This document shows, piece after piece, positions 61,323 to 64,000 of a stretch of DNA of 64,000 nucleotides. The number at the start of each line of letters is the position of its first letter. Within the stretch, counting starts at the first letter, position 1. The position numbers and the translations under genes were made by a program. Under the pieces are notes generated by a model. The model was not told the origin of the DNA, did no database searches, and saw nothing but the letters and a program-made list of their open reading frames with translations. The stretch spans positions 271,140 through 335,139 of the forward strand of contig NZ_BLJO01000005.1 of assembly GCF_009932555.1 (NCBI RefSeq), read 5' to 3'. Source of the DNA: Steroidobacter agaridevorans. GTDB taxonomy: Bacteria > Pseudomonadota > Gammaproteobacteria > Steroidobacterales > Steroidobacteraceae.

Positions 61323-61661
61323 ATGAAATTTCTGTGTCTTGCATTTGGCGATCAGGCGGGCTGGGACTCGCTCACCGATGACGAGAAGGCTGAGGTTCTG
61401 GCGCAGGACGATGTTATTCGCTCACGAGGTGCGACCATGTCCGCCGTTCGCCCACAGGTAACGTCTGTGCGTAACTGGGACAAGAAGCTGGAGATCTCAA
61501 AGCAACCGCATGCAACCAGCCTGACATTGGCGGGCTTCTCGATCATCGAAGCTGAAGACATCGATGAGGTTGTAAAGATGGTTGCAAACACGCCCTGCGC
61601 CAGGGGCAAGGGTGTGATTGAAATCCGCCCATTTTGGAACGCAAACGCGAGCGCCGCCTGA
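61323..61661 (+). CDS. YCII-related protein
   Basis: A 112-residue protein with the YCII start MKFLCLAFGDQAGWDSLTDDEK and the ending GVIEIRPFWNA typical of the group. The DGPF motif itself is not present. ATG at 61323 with GGATGGATCAACC upstream. It is not adjacent to a sigma factor, unlike the DGPF protein at 54.2-54.6 kb. Confidence 0.72.
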   Translation: MKFLCLAFGDQAGWDSLTDDEKAEVLAQDDVIRSRGATMSAVRPQVTSVRNWDKKLEISKQPHATSLTLAGFSIIEAEDIDEVVKMVANTPCARGKGVIEIRPFWNANASAA

Positions 61662-61753
61662 CATGGCGTCGAAGCCGACAAGCGGCGGATGGAATAACAG
61701 TATGCGTTCCAGCTGAAGGATCTGAGCGTAGCGAAGTGCAACGTTAGCCATCT

Positions 61754-62086
61754 ATGGAAATGAAGCCGGAATACATTGCCGCAATCGTTGCGGCGCTGGC
61801 GATCGGATATTTCCTGCTCGGTCGCCGCAAGGCGCCGGAGCAAAAATCGTTTCGCTGCGCCCGCTGTTCCAAGACATGCCAGCACACGCCTCGCACCATC
61901 AATGCGTGGCGTAACGGGAAGTCAAAGTTTTTCTGCGACTCATGCCATTCGGGATGGGTGCGCTTCCATCCGAACACTCAAGTTGGCCGCATTAGGGGGC
62001 CCGGATCGCGCTCCGGTTGTTTGGGGGTTCTGGCTTGTATCGTCTTCATTCCGGTTGCGCTTATTGTTGGATGGCCTTATGTGTAG
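61754..62086 (+). CDS. small membrane protein with a CxxC/CxxC zinc-ribbon-like core
   Basis: A 110-residue protein. A membrane helix (YIAAIVAALAIGYFLLG, residues 7-23) is followed by a soluble core with CARC (33-36 region) and CDSC (59-62 region), a possible zinc ribbon. A second helix (LGVLACIVFIPVALIVGW) closes the protein. Function is unknown. ATG at 61754; an internal ATG two codons later is possible. It is in a slightly lower-G+C segment. Confidence 0.55.
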   Translation: MEMKPEYIAAIVAALAIGYFLLGRRKAPEQKSFRCARCSKTCQHTPRTINAWRNGKSKFFCDSCHSGWVRFHPNTQVGRIRGPGSRSGCLGVLACIVFIPVALIVGWPYV

Positions 62087-62117
62087 CGACGCGCGCATGA
62101 CGTTCCGAATCGCCCGC

Positions 62118-62579
62118 TCAACCAACGTCCAGCAGTTTTTCGCAGTCGCGAATCGAGCGAGTCCGGCAGTTCGAAGTGATCGTAGCGGGTGGCTGCTGAA
62201 TGGCGCAGGAATCCGTCACTGCGTGACGAACGTCATCGAGCAGTCGAAATGAGGCTGCTTCCACCTCTTCGCTTTCTCGCCCGGACCAACCGAACTGTAC
62301 AGTAATGATGCCTTCGTACAGGTGGATGCCGACCGCCGAAGTCCCGCGTTTCACTCCGATCTCGACAGCGCCGCCTTGCCTCGGCCCGGGCCCGTAGACT
62401 TCCCCCGGATCCACGCGTCCGGCGGCTGCACCGATGCACCGTGGATCAATGGGTGCCGGTGTCTCGATGACAACGCGGCCGTAGGTGTACGTTTCGCAAC
62501 CCGCGAGCGCAGATGAGATAGCTACGACAACGCTTGCACATACGCGCTTGCTGAACCAGAGCGACAGCCGTGTACTCAT
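62118..62579 (-). CDS. hypothetical lipoprotein
   Basis: A 153-residue protein with a lipobox (SSALAGC near residue 27), then YTYGRVVIETPAPIDPRCIG and YEGIITVQFGWSGRE. No family was recognised. It is convergent with the zinc-ribbon-like gene. ATG at 62577-62579. Confidence 0.55.
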   Translation of the reverse strand: MSTRLSLWFSKRVCASVVVAISSALAGCETYTYGRVVIETPAPIDPRCIGAAAGRVDPGEVYGPGPRQGGAVEIGVKRGTSAVGIHLYEGIITVQFGWSGRESEEVEAASFRLLDDVRHAVTDSCAIQQPPATITSNCRTRSIRDCEKLLDVG

Positions 62580-62679
62580 GTAGCGGGTATTTCCTAGTTC
62601 TGTCCTACTCCCGCCTGAAGCCTACACCCCGAGTGCAGGTGGTATCACCCCACGGACGCAGGGTGATACCAAATCACGA

Positions 62680-63261
62680 TCATTTTCCGCCCAACACCTT
62701 TTCCGTTTCCTCCGCCGACAGCGGCTGACCTGGATTGATGGTTGGACTTTCCACTCTCTTCTTGGAATTAGAACCCGATGCCGGCGCAGACTGGGCCGCG
62801 TTGCTGCCAGTCATGTCGATGCGGCCGTTGAACACGGCGCCATCCACCAGCCCGACTCTGGGCGCGAAGATGTTTCCGGCGACGCGGCCGGTTTCATGGA
62901 CGACGACCGATTCGATGCCGTGCAGGTCGCCTTCGACGCTGCCATCCACCACAACGACACGCGCGTAGATGTTTCCAACCACGGAACCATCCGTGCCGAT
63001 CGTGACGCTCTGAGTGTGATTGATCGAACCTTCGATCCGGCCCTGCAGAATGAAGTCTTCTTCCGCGCTCAGCTCACCCTTGAACCGCAACGTCGGGCCA
63101 AGCACGGCGATCTTGCGTTCCGGTGCGGCCGCCTTCGATGGCGGCTCGGCCACAGACGTAGAAGGTGTTTGCGATTGAGACAGAGGCATGGACGACAGTG
63201 ACGGCACGCGAACCGTGTCCGTGCCCGAGTCCTGCCGTTGATCGAATCCGAAGCTGCGCAT
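62680..63261 (-). CDS. bactofilin family protein (longer paralog)
   Basis: A 193-residue polymer-forming cytoskeletal protein of PF04519. A disordered N-terminal segment (about 50 residues, proline/serine rich) precedes the right-handed beta-helix core: LGPTLRFKGELSAEEDFILQGRIEGSI, VGNIYARVVVVDGSVEGDLHG and GNIFAPRVGLVDGAVFNGRIDM. The C-terminus is charged. ATG at 63261 with GGAG 7 bases upstream. It lies 65 bp downstream of a second bactofilin gene on the same strand. Confidence 0.92.
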   Translation of the reverse strand: MRSFGFDQRQDSGTDTVRVPSLSSMPLSQSQTPSTSVAEPPSKAAAPERKIAVLGPTLRFKGELSAEEDFILQGRIEGSINHTQSVTIGTDGSVVGNIYARVVVVDGSVEGDLHGIESVVVHETGRVAGNIFAPRVGLVDGAVFNGRIDMTGSNAAQSAPASGSNSKKRVESPTINPGQPLSAEETEKVLGGK

Positions 63262-63326
63262 ACGAGGTCTCCAAAATGACTTCTTCAAGTTGAGAACGAT
63301 CCTGAACCGCGGCCCTTCGACAGAAT

Positions 63327-63704
63327 TTACGTTCCCGTCTTACCTCGCAGCTGCGCCGACTTCTTCGAATCCATGTCGACCGCGCCATTGAACTTCGAGC
63401 CTTCGACCAGGCACACCGACGGCGCGTGAATATTGCCGCGCAGGTTGCCGGACTCCTCCACATACACCGAACGCTCGGCATGCAAGTCGCCTTCGACGGT
63501 GCCTTCGACCTTGATCGTCTGCGCGGTGATGCTCGCTTTGACTTTGCCTTCCTTGCCCACGGTGACGCGTTGGGTATGTTTGATCGTGCCTTCGATCTGG
63601 CCTTGAATCAGCAGGTCCTCATCGGCCGAGAGCTCGCCCTTGAAGCGCAACGTCGGTGGCAGGATCGACATCCGCTCGCTGGCTGTATCGTACGGATTGC
63701 TCAT
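63327..63704 (-). CDS. bactofilin family protein (short paralog)
   Basis: A 125-residue bactofilin with almost no N-terminal extension. ILPPTLRFKGELSADEDLLI, EGTIKHTQRVTVGKEGKVKA and EGDLHAERSVYVEESGNLRGNI align with the downstream paralog. It probably co-polymerises with it at a cell-envelope site. ATG at 63704 with AGGAGAT about 7 bases upstream. The 198 bp upstream hold no recognised gene. Confidence 0.92.
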   Translation of the reverse strand: MSNPYDTASERMSILPPTLRFKGELSADEDLLIQGQIEGTIKHTQRVTVGKEGKVKASITAQTIKVEGTVEGDLHAERSVYVEESGNLRGNIHAPSVCLVEGSKFNGAVDMDSKKSAQLRGKTGT

Positions 63705-63902
63705 TGTTATCTCCTGGGGTTGCGAACTGCAGCACACTGTAGGCAGCGGCGCACATCGACAAGGAGAGTTACTTCACAAAATGAATAGCGCGAGCCGCGT
63801 CGCGGCCGATATCACAGAACTGTCACCTTCCCAAAATTGTCACAATGTGCCTGCCACGCGGGCGATCCCTGAATCGGACTCGCAATTGTTAAACCGATCG
63901 AG

Positions 63903-64000
63903 TCAGTGCCTCATCTTTTTCAGCAGCTCGTGCAGCCGTCCCTGCAGCATGCGCGCCATGGCTTCGTAGTAACGCGCGGCCTTTGCTGGATCGCTGTGCC
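63903..64000 (-). CDS. C-terminal end of a gene entering from the right edge
   Basis: The minus strand reads HSDPAKAARYYEAMARMLQG, RLHELLKKMRH and then TGA at 63903-63905. The frame is open to the window's end. The fragment is helical and basic; the family was not recognised. It is upstream of the bactofilin genes on the same strand. Confidence 0.5.
   Translation of the reverse strand, partial: HSDPAKAARYYEAMARMLQGRLHELLKKMRH

Noticed and set aside
61739-61749. CAACGTTAGCC resembling the 3' end of an integron attC site, in a run of small same-strand genes
   Set aside because: The GTTRRRY core is not matched exactly, no complementary RYYYAAC end with paired stems was found in the spacer, and no integrase is in the window.

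Overview
The window reads as high-G+C chromosomal DNA of a gammaproteobacterium. The lineage call (Steroidobacteraceae/Nevskiales-like) is inference from gene order and protein character: a cca / MidA / pteridine reductase / folK / folB / tsaD block beside the rpsU-yqeY-dnaG-rpoD macromolecular-synthesis operon, a large TonB-dependent receptor with its own regulators, bactofilins, and a minCDE operon. No phage, transposon, insertion sequence or CRISPR array was seen. Genes are dense, with no gene-free stretch above 300 bases.

Layout. 1-2.1 kb: an SGNH hydrolase followed by an acyltransferase that runs off the left edge, then a lipoprotein-type predicted aminopeptidase. 2.1-7.3 kb: housekeeping (cca, MidA-type methyltransferase, pteridine reductase, folK, folB, tsaD). 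7.4-12.2 kb: rpsU-yqeY-dnaG-rpoD with a promoter at one end and a perfect terminator at the other. 12.3-25.7 kb: a 24-residue membrane peptide candidate, YcaQ-type DNA glycosylase, metallo-hydrolase, SLC13 permease, DUF4136 lipoprotein, Ogt, MgtC, Slt, AI-2E-type transporter and a GGDEF-EAL protein. 25.8-32.5 kb: an aldo/keto reductase divergent from LysR plus GST, a secreted NTF2-fold protein, a coupled glycosyltransferase / YkoP-like / polysaccharide deacetylase cassette, and a secreted methyltransferase.

32.6-33.1 kb holds the most striking element: a tRNA-Ile(CAU) gene interrupted in its anticodon loop by a 301-nt group I intron. The P, Q, R and S elements, a GTG guide sequence opposite the CAT exon end, and a terminal G are all legible, and the layout resembles the Azoarcus tRNA-Ile ribozyme. 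It is followed by a membrane serine/threonine kinase with a J-domain-like N-terminus. 34.8-42.2 kb is a signalling and uptake cluster on one strand: NarL-type regulator, propeller histidine kinase, FixJ-type regulator with an altered acidic pocket, and a TonB-dependent receptor whose TTG start overlaps the regulator's stop.

42.3-55.8 kb is mixed accessory content: DoxX-like, GlcG/HbpS-like, SDR, NTF2-fold and DUF2490-like proteins, a FUSC protein behind a 10-bp inverted repeat, SRAP peptidase, a C-terminal half lipocalin, FMN reductase, a lipoprotein with one haem motif, a CPA1 antiporter, DUF899 with a coupled 50-residue membrane peptide, DUF488, an ECF42-type sigma factor with its DGPF partner, an orphan ACT domain, and TetR/GST. 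56.6-58.6 kb is minC-minD-minE. 58.8-64 kb carries a QueC-like PP-loop protein, a PEP-mutase-family enzyme, several small same-strand proteins, a lipoprotein, two tandem bactofilins, and the C-terminus of a further gene leaving at the right edge.
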